Shown here piece by piece: positions 18,622 to 27,231 of a DNA stretch of 64,000 bases. The stretch is taken from positions 124,001 through 188,000 of the forward strand of contig NZ_JALBYP010000026.1 of NCBI RefSeq assembly GCF_022678485.1, read 5' to 3'. This DNA is from Aliiroseovarius sediminis. Lineage in GTDB: Bacteria > Pseudomonadota > Alphaproteobacteria > Rhodobacterales > Rhodobacteraceae. Within the stretch, counting starts at the first letter, position 1. Every line of letters starts with the position of its first letter. Made by a program: the position numbers and the translations under genes. Below the pieces are notes generated by a model. That model searched no databases. It was not told the origin of the DNA and saw only the letters and a program-made list of their open reading frames with translations.

Positions 18622-19065
18622 ATGTCCTCTTCCGCGAAAAAAATGACCTGCCTTGACTGCGGCAGCGTGAACCGTGTCCCGACCGACAAGCTGACTGCTG
18701 GCCCCAAATGCGGCACCTGTGGTGCGAAACTCGCGGACGGAAAGGTGCGCGAACTTGACCCCGCCACGCTTTCCAAAGCGGCCAGGAACGATGGCACCCC
18801 GCTGTTAGTCGATTTCTGGGCGCCATGGTGTGGCCCGTGTCGAACGATGGCCCCGGCATTTGCGCAAGCGGCGCGGAACATGGCGCCCGGCGTGCGGTTT
18901 GCCAAGATCAACACGCAAGATCACCCGAACGTATCAGCAAAGAACAACATCCGAGGCATTCCGGCCCTGATCCTATATCAAAACGGCAAGGAGATCGCCC
19001 GACACGCCGGTGCGATCCCGGCCAATGCGATCGAGGCGTTCGTGCACAAAAACGCGAAACTGTAA
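18622..19065 (+). CDS. trxC: Thioredoxin 2 with N-terminal zinc finger
   Basis: A disulfide reductase of the TrxC type. 147 residues: an N-terminal zinc-binding module with Cys10, Cys13, Cys30 and Cys33 (CLDC and CGTC), then a thioredoxin fold with the active site WCGPC (Cys70, Cys73) and the cis-Pro region GIPALILYQNG. TrxC proteins respond to oxidative stress in several bacteria. The start at 18622 has GGAG six bases upstream; an in-frame ATG at 18601 has no site. It stands alone between the Lrp-type gene and the iron-related operon. No signal peptide, so cytoplasmic. Confidence 0.93.
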   Translation: MSSSAKKMTCLDCGSVNRVPTDKLTAGPKCGTCGAKLADGKVRELDPATLSKAARNDGTPLLVDFWAPWCGPCRTMAPAFAQAARNMAPGVRFAKINTQDHPNVSAKNNIRGIPALILYQNGKEIARHAGAIPANAIEAFVHKNAKL

Positions 19066-19080
19066 GGCGCAACATTTAAC

Positions 19081-19097
19081 CTGACTATTTCTGTCAG
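19081..19097. promoter_or_regulatory. Putative iron-responsive operator (TGA-N9-TCA)
   Basis: CTGACTATTTCTGTCAG is an inverted repeat with the form TGA-N9-TCA plus flanking C/G, the pattern described for the RirA / Iron-Rhodo-type boxes of alphaproteobacteria. It is 62 bases before the start of the di-haem/imelysin/DUF1513 genes, which belong to families tied to iron uptake. Recognised from the pattern only. Confidence 0.6.
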
Positions 19098-19159
19098 AAC
19101 TACTTTACGCCACTGCTCTCTCCGCTTAAAACGGGGCGCGTTCTGTAGGAGACCGCCCC

Positions 19160-20650
19160 ATGCGCAAAACTCTATCCTTGGTGTTCTGTCTGGTCAGCAG
19201 TCCTACGGCCGTGGCAGAGGACGCAGGCCCATGGGGCGAACCGCACCTTACCCCCACCCCGCGCACCAAGGCCGAAGCCGCGCGGATCAAGGCCGCATCT
19301 CCGCGCAACCCCGCTGCTCTCTCGCCTTATGAGGGACGACCAGCAGGCGCCGCCACGGTAATGACACCCCCTAACCACGCCCCTTTTTCACAACCCGCAT
19401 CCGGCCTGCCCCCCGATCAAGCACTGGATTTCACACTGGGCCGCGCACTGTTTGAAAAGCTGTGGGTGCAGGCGCCCGCCTCGACCATCTCATCCGACGG
19501 GTTGGGGCCGCTTTACAATGCGCGGGCGTGTTCGGCCTGTCACATCAAGGACGGAAGGGGGCATCCGCCTGACAGCCCCGACGACGGAACGCCCGGTCTG
19601 GTGGTGCGCCTTTCACAGCCTGGCCCGGATGGCACGACATTGCCGGACCCGACTTATGGCCGCCAAGTGCAGGATCGAGCGATTGCCGGGCATCTTGCTG
19701 AAGCGGCGATCCAAATCACCTATGATACGCACCCTGTGACGCTGGGCGAAGGCACGCGGGTCGACTTGCAAGCACCAACCTATTCGCTGGACAATCTTGC
19801 CTATGGTCCGTTGGGGGCGCAGACGGTCACATCGGTCCGCGTTGCCCCGCCAATGATCGGGCTTGGCCTGCTTGAGGCGGTGCCCGAGGCCGACATTCTG
19901 GCCAATGCCGACCCCGATGATGCCGATGGCGATGGGATTTCGGGCCGTCCCAACCGCGTCTGGTCGCGCGAGTTCAATCAATGGATGTTGGGACGATTCG
20001 GTCACAAGGCAGGCATCCCAACCCTGCGCCACCAAACCGCCGACGCAGCCAATGGCGATATCGGTCTGTCCAGCACTCTGTATCCCGCCGCGTTCGGCGA
20101 CTGCACTGACCAGCAGACCGCCTGCCGCAATGCACGCCACGGTGACACCCCGGCGCAGAACGACAGCGAACTGGGCGACACCGCACTGGACTTGATGACC
20201 TTCTATGCCGCCAACCTTGGTGTTCCGGCGCGTGATCGGGCGGGGGACGCACAAGTGCTGGAAGGTAAAGCGTTGTTTCACGACGCAGGCTGCGCGACAT
20301 GCCATCAGCCCAGTTTCGTCACACATCGCCTGCCCGACCAGCCGGCCCGTTCGTTCCAGTTGATCTGGCCCTACACAGACCTGTTATTGCACGATATGGG
20401 CAAAGGGCTGGCGGATTACCGCCCGCAAGGGCAGGCTTCGGGTCGTGAATGGCGCACGCCGCCGCTGTGGGGCACAGGCCGAACCGCCAACATTTCAGGG
20501 CGCACATCGTTTCTGCATGACGGGCGCGCGCGCACATTGCTGGAGGCCATATTGTGGCACGGGGGCGAAGCGAAACCGGCGCGCGAGGCGGTTCGGTTCA
20601 TGGATGCCCCGGACCGTGCCGCCCTGATCAAATTTCTGGAGTCGCTATGA
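19160..20650 (+). CDS. Di-haem oxidoreductase-type cytochrome c (DUF1111)
   Basis: A 496-residue exported protein with two haem c attachment motifs, CSACH (Cys124, Cys127, His128) and CATCH (Cys378, Cys381, His382), and a Sec signal peptide at the N-terminus (KTLSLVFCLVSSPTAVAEDA). It belongs to the di-haem oxidoreductase family (DUF1111, distantly like cytochrome c peroxidase MauG), generally found with imelysin genes. A DPDDADGDGISGRPN stretch looks like a calcium-binding loop. GGAGA precedes the ATG. First gene of the operon under the putative iron box; the stop overlaps the imelysin start by four bases. It may supply redox chemistry for iron handling in the periplasm (inference). Confidence 0.88.
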   Translation: MRKTLSLVFCLVSSPTAVAEDAGPWGEPHLTPTPRTKAEAARIKAASPRNPAALSPYEGRPAGAATVMTPPNHAPFSQPASGLPPDQALDFTLGRALFEKLWVQAPASTISSDGLGPLYNARACSACHIKDGRGHPPDSPDDGTPGLVVRLSQPGPDGTTLPDPTYGRQVQDRAIAGHLAEAAIQITYDTHPVTLGEGTRVDLQAPTYSLDNLAYGPLGAQTVTSVRVAPPMIGLGLLEAVPEADILANADPDDADGDGISGRPNRVWSREFNQWMLGRFGHKAGIPTLRHQTADAANGDIGLSSTLYPAAFGDCTDQQTACRNARHGDTPAQNDSELGDTALDLMTFYAANLGVPARDRAGDAQVLEGKALFHDAGCATCHQPSFVTHRLPDQPARSFQLIWPYTDLLLHDMGKGLADYRPQGQASGREWRTPPLWGTGRTANISGRTSFLHDGRARTLLEAILWHGGEAKPAREAVRFMDAPDRAALIKFLESL

Positions 20651-21675
20651 AACGTCTGATCCCCCTTGCCATCGTTTGTCTGATGCCAGCGATGGCCATG
20701 TCGCAAAACGCGCCATCTACGCCCGACCACAAAGCGGTGGCGGACCGGGTGCTGTCGGTGCTGGACCATCAATTCGGCACTTTCCGCGATCACGCGTCCG
20801 CACTATCTGATCAAGCGGCCTTGTTTTGTAAAGGTTCAGGGACCCGCGAAGGGGTGGTCAATGCACTGGCAGACACGTGGACGGCATGGGCGCCGCTTGA
20901 TGCCTATCAATTCGGCCCGATCGAGGCGCAGGCGGCGGCGCTCACGGTCAACTTCTTCCCAGACAAAAAGAATTTTGTCGGGCGCGCGCTGTCCACATTG
21001 CTTAAACAGCCGGAAAGCGAACAGGGTGATCCGGCGGTGATCGCGGCCTCAAGCGCGGGTGTGCAGGGTTTACCGGCAATCGAACGACTGTTGTTTGAAG
21101 ACCTGCAAACCTGCCCGGCGCTGATCGGCATCACCGGCAATCTGGCCCGCATCGGGTCGGACCTTTACACCGGCTGGTTCGCCCCTGACGGTTGGGCCGC
21201 ACTGGTCCAAACCGCAGGCCCCAACAACCCCGTTTATCTGTCACCGGAAGAATTTACCCGGCAGATTTATACCGCGCTTGGGTTTTCCATCCAGCGCCTG
21301 CGCGACCATCGGATCGGGCGCCCTTTGGGCAGCTATGAGCGCAACTTCCCCAAAAGGGCCGAGGCATGGCGATCAGGTCTGACCAACGAAATCCTGCGCG
21401 CCCAATTGGCCGGGCTGGCCGAGGTGGTCGAAAACGGCTTCGCCACTGCCATCCCTGACGCATCGCGCACCCTTATCGCGGACAACGTTGCCGATATCGA
21501 GACCCAAATCACAGCCATTGGCGCCACCTTACCGAAAGCGCTGGACAATCCGCAAATGCGCTTCCGCGTTGAAAGCCTGCAAACGCGGCTGACCTACCTG
21601 CAAACACTGCTGGACCAGCATGTCGGCGCGCATCTGGATGTCGAGGCCGGATTCAGCGCGGGCGATGGGGACTAA
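20647..21675 (+). CDS. Imelysin-family (peptidase M75-like) iron-regulated periplasmic protein
   Basis: A 342-residue protein of the imelysin / EfeO-IrpA superfamily, with a signal peptide (MKRLIPLAIVCLMPAMAMS) ending near AMSQ. The mostly helical body contains the family segments TWTAWAPLDAYQFGPIE and GLPAIERLLFED, the second corresponding to the conserved GxHxxE-like region, here with Pro-Ala-Ile-Glu. These proteins are thought to bind iron in the periplasm rather than act as peptidases. The start overlaps the previous stop (ATGA) and the next gene follows by four bases, so the three genes are translated together. Many relatives have a second imelysin gene upstream of the di-haem gene; it is absent here. 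Confidence 0.88.
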   Translation: MKRLIPLAIVCLMPAMAMSQNAPSTPDHKAVADRVLSVLDHQFGTFRDHASALSDQAALFCKGSGTREGVVNALADTWTAWAPLDAYQFGPIEAQAAALTVNFFPDKKNFVGRALSTLLKQPESEQGDPAVIAASSAGVQGLPAIERLLFEDLQTCPALIGITGNLARIGSDLYTGWFAPDGWAALVQTAGPNNPVYLSPEEFTRQIYTALGFSIQRLRDHRIGRPLGSYERNFPKRAEAWRSGLTNEILRAQLAGLAEVVENGFATAIPDASRTLIADNVADIETQITAIGATLPKALDNPQMRFRVESLQTRLTYLQTLLDQHVGAHLDVEAGFSAGDGD

Positions 21676-21679
21676 CGCA

Positions 21680-22753
21680 ATGAAGCGGCGTCATTTTCTG
21701 GCTGGCGCATGCGCCAGCCTTGGCCTTGGCAGCATCACGTCGCAGGCTTGGGCAGCAGCGGGCGCGCCGGATTTTATCACGGCCGCAAACCGCGCGGATC
21801 TGTCGTCATGGTTGGTTGGCCTGACCCGGCACGGCGACGTGGTGTTTGACATCCCGATCCCCAGCCGCGGCCATGCAGCAGCGGTCAACCCACGCGCGCC
21901 CGAAGCGGTCGCCTTCGCCCGCCGCCCCGGTCGTTTCGCCATCATAATCGACTGCGCAGCGGGACAAGAAGTCGCGCGGCTGCAAAGCCCCAAGGGGCGC
22001 CACTTCTATGGGCACGGCGCATTTTCGTCTGACGGGAAAACACTTTTCACGACCGAGAATAATTTCGACGCGCCCGCCGGTGTGCTGGGGATCTGGGACG
22101 CGAGTGACGGCTATCGACGATTGGGCGAGGTGCCATCGGGTGGCATTGGTCCCCACGAAATCCTGCGCTTGCCGGATGGCGGGTTCGCGGTCGCCAACGG
22201 TGGTATCCAGACCCACCCTGAAATGGCGCGGGCCAAGCTGAACCTGCCGACCATGCAGACCAACCTGACCTATCTTTCTGACAACGGGACCATCCACGAC
22301 CAAACAGAACTGACCGGCGTGATGCACCAGAACTCGATCCGCCATATTGCGTTGGACGACATTGGGAATGTCGTGGCTGCCCTTCAATGGCAAGGCCCGC
22401 CAACCAAACAGGTGCCGCTGGTCTTGCGCAACACGCCGGGCGGCCAAGCTGCGTTTCTGCCCCACCCCGATCAGGCGCGTCTGAAAAACTATGCGGGATC
22501 TGTGGCCGTCTGCCCCCAAACCGGAGATATCGCCGTCACTGGACCGAAAGGCAGCACCGTGATCTATTTCGATGCAGACGGTCAGCCGCACGGATGGGCG
22601 CATCACAGCACCGCGTCAGGCGTCGCCCCTGCGCCCGATGGCGGACTGACCATCACCTGCGACGGCGGCATGGTACATCGCGCAAACGGGGTCGAAACCC
22701 CCATCCCCGTCAGCCCCGACTTGGCATGGGACAATCATCTGATCGCTGTGTGA
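21680..22753 (+). CDS. DUF1513 beta-propeller-like periplasmic protein
   Basis: A 357-residue protein of the DUF1513 family, always seen with imelysin and di-haem genes. The N-terminus has a twin-arginine-like signal (KRRHFLAGACASLGLG, then ...QAWA). Repeated blade-like segments such as GAFSSDGKTLFTTEN, LRLPDGGFAVANGG and IALDDIGNVVAAL suggest a seven-blade propeller. Function unknown; a role in periplasmic iron binding or delivery with its two partners is inferred from the conserved operon. It begins four bases after the imelysin stop and is followed by a hairpin terminator. Length is normal for the family. Confidence 0.87.
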   Translation: MKRRHFLAGACASLGLGSITSQAWAAAGAPDFITAANRADLSSWLVGLTRHGDVVFDIPIPSRGHAAAVNPRAPEAVAFARRPGRFAIIIDCAAGQEVARLQSPKGRHFYGHGAFSSDGKTLFTTENNFDAPAGVLGIWDASDGYRRLGEVPSGGIGPHEILRLPDGGFAVANGGIQTHPEMARAKLNLPTMQTNLTYLSDNGTIHDQTELTGVMHQNSIRHIALDDIGNVVAALQWQGPPTKQVPLVLRNTPGGQAAFLPHPDQARLKNYAGSVAVCPQTGDIAVTGPKGSTVIYFDADGQPHGWAHHSTASGVAPAPDGGLTITCDGGMVHRANGVETPIPVSPDLAWDNHLIAV

Positions 22754-22765
22754 CAAGAAACCGAA

Positions 22766-22788
22766 AATGGCCCCGTCAGAGGGCCATT
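22766..22788 (+). terminator. Terminator after the imelysin operon
   Basis: AATGGCCC (22766-22773) pairs with GGGCCATT (22781-22788) around a seven-base loop, followed by CTGTTGAATATTTG, a modestly T-rich tail. It lies between two converging genes and could serve both. Confidence 0.6.
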
Positions 22789-22807
22789 CTGTTGAATATT
22801 TGATACC

Positions 22808-25312
22808 TCAGCCGTCCTTGCGGATCGCGTCGTTCTTGGGATCATAGGGGCTGTCCACAGTGATTTCGGCATCCCACAACTTGTCAAACATCTTGATTTT
22901 CAACTTGGTGCCCGGAACGGCCAGTTCAGGCATGACATACCCCATGCCAATGGACTTCCCGAACGCGACCGAATAGCCGCCCGAGGTCAGGCGACCCACC
23001 TTGGTATCCCCATCATAAAGCGCCTCGCGGCCCCACGGGTCCGCATCATCCGGCCCGTCGATTAGAAGCGTGACGCATTTCGAACGTATGCCCTTGGCGA
23101 CCATTTCGTCCTTGCCGTGGAAGTCTTTTTCCAGGTCAATGAAGCGCGGCAGGTCAGCCTCTTGCGGGGTGGCATCCCGGCCAAGTTCGGTGCCAAATGC
23201 GCGATAGGATTTTTCCTGTCGTAACCAGTTTTGCGCCCGCGCGCCGACCAGTTTCATACCGTGCTTTTCACCCGCCGCCATTAACAAATCCCACAGGTAA
23301 TTCTGCATCTCGATCGGGTGGTGAAGTTCCCACCCAAGCTCGCCGGTATAGGCGACGCGGATCGCGTTCACCGGGCACATGCCCAGCTCGATCTGACGGG
23401 CCGTCAGCCACGGGAAACGTTTGTTTGACAGGGCGGTTTCGGGGTCTGCGTCCTTAATCACCTCGTTCAACACATCACGCGACTTTGGCCCGGCGATGGC
23501 GAACACGCCCCACTGCGTGGTCACGTCCTGGATCTCGATGTAGCCGAATTCATCCATCTTATCTTCGGCGGCTTTGCGCATGAAATCGGCGTCATATTCC
23601 GTCCACGCGCCTGCCGAGACCAGATAATACTCATGCTCTTTCATCCGCACGATGGTGTATTCGGTGCGCGTGGTCCCTGCCGCCGTCAGGGCATAGGTCA
23701 AGTTGATCCGACCGACCTTGGGCAGCTTGTTGCAGGTGAACCAATCCAGAAACTCGGTCGCGCCCGGCCCTTTGACCACATGCTTGGTGAACGCAGTGGC
23801 GTCGATAAGGCCGACACCTTCGCGGATCGCTTTCGCTTCTTCGACCGCATATTGCCACCAACCGCCCCGGCGGAAACTGCGCGCGTCGTGGTCAAAATTC
23901 TCCGGCGCATCCAGCGGGCCATAGTAGTTCGGACGTTCCCACCCGTTAACCCATCCAAACTGCGCACCTTTTTCCTTCTGCCGGTCATAGGCGGGCGATG
24001 TACGCAGGGGCCGTGCTACCGGGCGTTCTTCGTCCGGGTGGTGCAGGATATAGACATGCTCATAGCATTCTTCGTTCTTGCGAGCGGCAAATTCTGTCGT
24101 CATCCAGTTGGACGAGTAACGTTTCGGGTCAAGCGCGGCCATGTCGATCTCGGCCTCGCCATCGACCATCATCTGGGCAAGGTAATAGCCCGTGCCGCCT
24201 GCCGCGGTGATCCCGAAGCTGAACCCTTCCGCCAACCACATATTGCGCAGACCGGGGGCGGGACCAACCAGCGGGTTGCCGTCAGGTGTGTAGCAAATCG
24301 GACCGTTGAAATCGTCTTTTAGCCCGCTTTCCTCGCAGGACGGAACCCGGTGGATCATAGCCATGTATTGTTCCTCGATCCGTGCCAGATCGAGCGGGAA
24401 CAGGTCGGCGCGGAAGCTGTCGGGCACACCGTATTTAAAGCAGGCAGGTGCATTTTTCTCGTAGACTCCCAAAATCCAGCCGCCGCGTTCTTCGCGGACA
24501 TAGGACTGCGCGTCGGCATCGCGAACAACGGGGTGCTCTGCCCCGCCTTCGGCGCGGTATTTCACCAGCTCGGGGTCTTTGTCCATCACGATAAATTGGT
24601 GTTCGACCGGGATCGCCGGGATCTTGATGCCCAGTTTCTTGGCGGTGGTCTGGGCGTGGTTTCCGCTCGCGGTGACGACATGTTCAGCGGTGATGACGAT
24701 TTGTTCGTCAGAAGGCACAAGGTTGCCGCCTTTTTCGACCATCTTCGTGCAGGTGACTTCCCAATGCGTGCCGTTCCAGTGATACGCATCTGCTTGCCAT
24801 TTGCGCACAATCTCGACGCCGCGTTGGCGCGCGCCCTTGGCCATCGCTTGCGTTACATCTGCTGGGTTAATGTAGCCGTCGGTGTTGTGATACAGCGCGC
24901 CCTTCAGGTCGGACGTTTCAATCAGAGGCCAGCGGGCCTTGATCTCGTCGGGTGTCAGCCACTCGTAAGGCACGCCCACGGTTTCCGCGGTTGTGGCATA
25001 GAGCATGTATTCATCCATACGCTCGTCCGTCTGCGCCATACGCAGGTTGCCGACCACGGCAAAGCCAGCGTTCAGCCCGGTTTCTTCTTCCAGCGTCTTG
25101 TAAAACTTGACCGAGTAATCGTGGATGTGGGTCGTTGCAAACGACATGTTGAACAAAGGCAGCAGGCCAGCCGCATGCCAAGTGGACCCGGATGTCAGCT
25201 CGTCACGTTCCAGCAACATCACATCATCCCAGCCCGCTTTTGCAAGGTGATAGGCAATCGAGGTGCCAACGGCACCACCGCCGACAACAAGAGCTTTGAC
25301 TTGGGTTTTCAT
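22808..25312 (-). CDS. Dimethylglycine/sarcosine dehydrogenase-like flavoprotein
   Basis: An 834-residue two-part enzyme that oxidatively demethylates an N-methyl glycine and passes the C1 unit to folate. The N-terminal FAD-binding DAO domain has GGGAVGTSIAYHL (11-23) and the motif GSTWHAAGL, in which His46 matches the histidine that binds FAD covalently in dimethylglycine dehydrogenase. The C-terminal part is GcvT-like (folate-binding, about residues 430-830), with GELGWELHHP and the final barrel. The start at 25312 has GGGAG seven bases upstream. Whether the substrate is dimethylglycine, sarcosine or a related betaine product cannot be decided. Its C1 product fits the nearby glycine cleavage genes. 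It is monocistronic. Confidence 0.88.
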   Translation of the reverse strand: MKTQVKALVVGGGAVGTSIAYHLAKAGWDDVMLLERDELTSGSTWHAAGLLPLFNMSFATTHIHDYSVKFYKTLEEETGLNAGFAVVGNLRMAQTDERMDEYMLYATTAETVGVPYEWLTPDEIKARWPLIETSDLKGALYHNTDGYINPADVTQAMAKGARQRGVEIVRKWQADAYHWNGTHWEVTCTKMVEKGGNLVPSDEQIVITAEHVVTASGNHAQTTAKKLGIKIPAIPVEHQFIVMDKDPELVKYRAEGGAEHPVVRDADAQSYVREERGGWILGVYEKNAPACFKYGVPDSFRADLFPLDLARIEEQYMAMIHRVPSCEESGLKDDFNGPICYTPDGNPLVGPAPGLRNMWLAEGFSFGITAAGGTGYYLAQMMVDGEAEIDMAALDPKRYSSNWMTTEFAARKNEECYEHVYILHHPDEERPVARPLRTSPAYDRQKEKGAQFGWVNGWERPNYYGPLDAPENFDHDARSFRRGGWWQYAVEEAKAIREGVGLIDATAFTKHVVKGPGATEFLDWFTCNKLPKVGRINLTYALTAAGTTRTEYTIVRMKEHEYYLVSAGAWTEYDADFMRKAAEDKMDEFGYIEIQDVTTQWGVFAIAGPKSRDVLNEVIKDADPETALSNKRFPWLTARQIELGMCPVNAIRVAYTGELGWELHHPIEMQNYLWDLLMAAGEKHGMKLVGARAQNWLRQEKSYRAFGTELGRDATPQEADLPRFIDLEKDFHGKDEMVAKGIRSKCVTLLIDGPDDADPWGREALYDGDTKVGRLTSGGYSVAFGKSIGMGYVMPELAVPGTKLKIKMFDKLWDAEITVDSPYDPKNDAIRKDG

Positions 25313-25354
25313 GGGGCGACTCCCTTCGGGCATATGCGTTGCAACATACATGGC

Positions 25355-25373
25355 GCACGGTCAGCAACCGTGC
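25355..25373 (-). promoter_or_regulatory. Perfect inverted repeat upstream of the demethylating dehydrogenase
   Basis: GCACGGT and ACCGTGC form a perfect 7-bp inverted repeat with a 5-base spacer, 43 bases before the ATG. It may be an operator or a 5' leader hairpin; no regulator gene is adjacent. TTGGCA overlaps its upstream edge and could be a -35 element. Confidence 0.35.
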
Positions 25374-25421
25374 CAAGCCAGCCCGACCTTTGCCTGCGGA
25401 AAAACGACATTGCAGCCAGTT

Positions 25422-26090
25422 TCAGCGCCCCAGCGCGTCGCCCAGCCGGGTGACGGGCAGCACCGGGCCGATCAGGGTGGCCAGATCGGCGCGGCGCGGG
25501 TTCGTTGGGTCAAACAGGGTCATGCACATGTAATCTTCGACCATCGCGGCCTGCGCCTCAAACCCATAAGACAAATAGGCCCCCGGCTCGCGCCCCGGCC
25601 AGTAATAGGGATCGCCGGGGCGCAGGCTTTCGGCCCCCGACCGGAACGGCGTGTATCCCGTAAGCTCGCGGTTTTGCCACTGCCAGACATGCACAAGCTC
25701 GTGCATCATCAAAAGGGCGTGGGGCATCGGCAGGCTTTCGGGCCAACCTTCGAACATATCGTCCCGATAAAGATCGCGCTTCAGGAATACTTGGTTCCAC
25801 AAGACAAAGCCTGCCGGAAACTCGATCTTGCGATCTGGCTGGGGCACCCGGTCGCAGACTCCCTTGGGCAGCTTGCGCGCGTCCTGCTTGGGCGCATCGT
25901 CCGGGATCGGCTTGGCTTTCGGCAAGGGCAGAACGCCGATGCCCGCACGCACCCGCACCTTGTCGGTGTCCAGACTGTCACCAAACACCAGTTGCGACAT
26001 CTCAACCTCGGTGTCCGAGAGTTTGCGGGCACAACCAGCCGTGCCCAGCACCACCAACATCCCGGCAATCAGGATCAGACGTCCCATCAT
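25422..26090 (-). CDS. Putative lipoprotein with HExxH metallopeptidase motif
   Basis: A 222-residue protein I cannot assign to a named gene. The N-terminus (MMGRLILIAGMLVVLGTAGC) is a lipoprotein-like signal with Cys20, though the -3 residue is Thr rather than Leu. HELVHVWQW (His130, Glu131, His134) is a zinc-peptidase motif, and a later FEAQAAMVED (Glu178) could provide the third ligand, a layout similar to DUF4157-type domains (HELVHxxQ plus E-x-x-A). A Pro/Lys-rich linker lies between. It starts 15 bases after the stop of the 2-hydroxyacid dehydrogenase and probably shares its transcript. Two adjacent ATGs leave the start uncertain by one codon. Confidence 0.65.
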   Translation of the reverse strand: MMGRLILIAGMLVVLGTAGCARKLSDTEVEMSQLVFGDSLDTDKVRVRAGIGVLPLPKAKPIPDDAPKQDARKLPKGVCDRVPQPDRKIEFPAGFVLWNQVFLKRDLYRDDMFEGWPESLPMPHALLMMHELVHVWQWQNRELTGYTPFRSGAESLRPGDPYYWPGREPGAYLSYGFEAQAAMVEDYMCMTLFDPTNPRRADLATLIGPVLPVTRLGDALGR

Positions 26091-26105
26091 ACGAATCGCG
26101 TGACC

Positions 26106-27092
26106 TTACAGCATCCCCGGTACAACCTGATCGGGCGGACGATGCCCGTCAGCGAAGGTCTTGATGTTGATCAGCACCTTCTCGCCCATCTCGATCCGCC
26201 CTTCGACAGTCGCCGACCCCATATGCGGCAAGGCCACGACATTGGGCAGATCACGCAGGCGCGGGTTGATTTCGTTGCCGTGTTCGTAAACATCAAGCCC
26301 GGCCCCCGCGATATCCTCAGCACGCAGCATTCGGGTCAGGGCGTTTTCGTCGATGACCTCCCCGCGCGAAGTATTCACGATCACCGCATCAGGCTTCATC
26401 AGCTTCAACCGGCGGGCGTTCATCAGATGGAAGGTCGATGGCGTGTGCGGGCAGTTGATCGACAGCACATCCATCCGCGCAACCATCTGGTCAAGGCTTT
26501 CCCAATAGGTTGCTTCTAACTGTTCCTCGATCTTGGCGTGAACGCGCTTGCGGTTGTGATAATGCACCTGCATCCCGAACGCGCGCGCGCGTGTCGCAAC
26601 CGCCTGCCCAATCCGGCCCATGCCAAGAATGCCAACGCGCCGCCCCTGAATGCGATGGCCCAACAGCGCAGTGGGCGACCAGCCTTCCCACTTGCCCGAC
26701 GCCATCAGACGAATACCTTCGGGGAACCGCCGTGTCACAGCCAGGATCAGCGCGATGGCCATATCGGCGGTGTCATCCGCCGACACGCCGGGGGTGTTTG
26801 ACACCAAAATGCCGCGCTGCCGCGCCGATGCCACATCAATGTGATCAACGCCAGCACCATAATTCGCGATCAGCCGCAACCGTTCGCCCGCACCGGCCAG
26901 CATATTGGCGTCGATCTGATCGTTGATCGTGGGAACCAGCACATCGCAACGTGCCATTGCCTCGGCCAGTTCTGCGCGGGTCATCGGGGTGTCATCATCC
27001 CGAAGCTCGACATCGAAAAGTTCCGTCATCCGGGTCTCGACGACCTCGGGCAACCGTCGCGTGACAACAACACTCAGACGTTCAGCGGCCAT
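26106..27092 (-). CDS. D-2-hydroxyacid dehydrogenase (glyoxylate/hydroxypyruvate reductase type)
   Basis: A 328-residue NAD(P)-dependent enzyme of the D-isomer-specific 2-hydroxyacid dehydrogenase family. The Rossmann motif is VGILGMGRIGQAVA; the catalytic region has NYGAGVDHI, NTSRGEVIDE (the catalytic Arg belongs to the earlier conserved block) and the His in LPHMGSAT. The overall pattern is closest to glyoxylate/hydroxypyruvate reductases such as GyaR/GhrB. The ATG at 27092 has GGGAGG six bases upstream; the open frame runs back 125 further codons without support. It is divergent from the SH3 protein gene and upstream of the putative lipoprotein. The substrate could also be another 2-ketoacid. 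Confidence 0.85.
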   Translation of the reverse strand: MAAERLSVVVTRRLPEVVETRMTELFDVELRDDDTPMTRAELAEAMARCDVLVPTINDQIDANMLAGAGERLRLIANYGAGVDHIDVASARQRGILVSNTPGVSADDTADMAIALILAVTRRFPEGIRLMASGKWEGWSPTALLGHRIQGRRVGILGMGRIGQAVATRARAFGMQVHYHNRKRVHAKIEEQLEATYWESLDQMVARMDVLSINCPHTPSTFHLMNARRLKLMKPDAVIVNTSRGEVIDENALTRMLRAEDIAGAGLDVYEHGNEINPRLRDLPNVVALPHMGSATVEGRIEMGEKVLINIKTFADGHRPPDQVVPGML

Positions 27093-27231
27093 GCCCGCCC
27101 TCCCTTTAGCTTTTCTTTTGCGCATCTCCCTGACAAAGTGACAAGGAAAGAGGCAAGGCACAAGCGCCGCCGAGACGCAAACGAAAGAAAATTGCGCACG
27201 CGATCGGTTGCAGCAGGCGATGAGGACGAAA

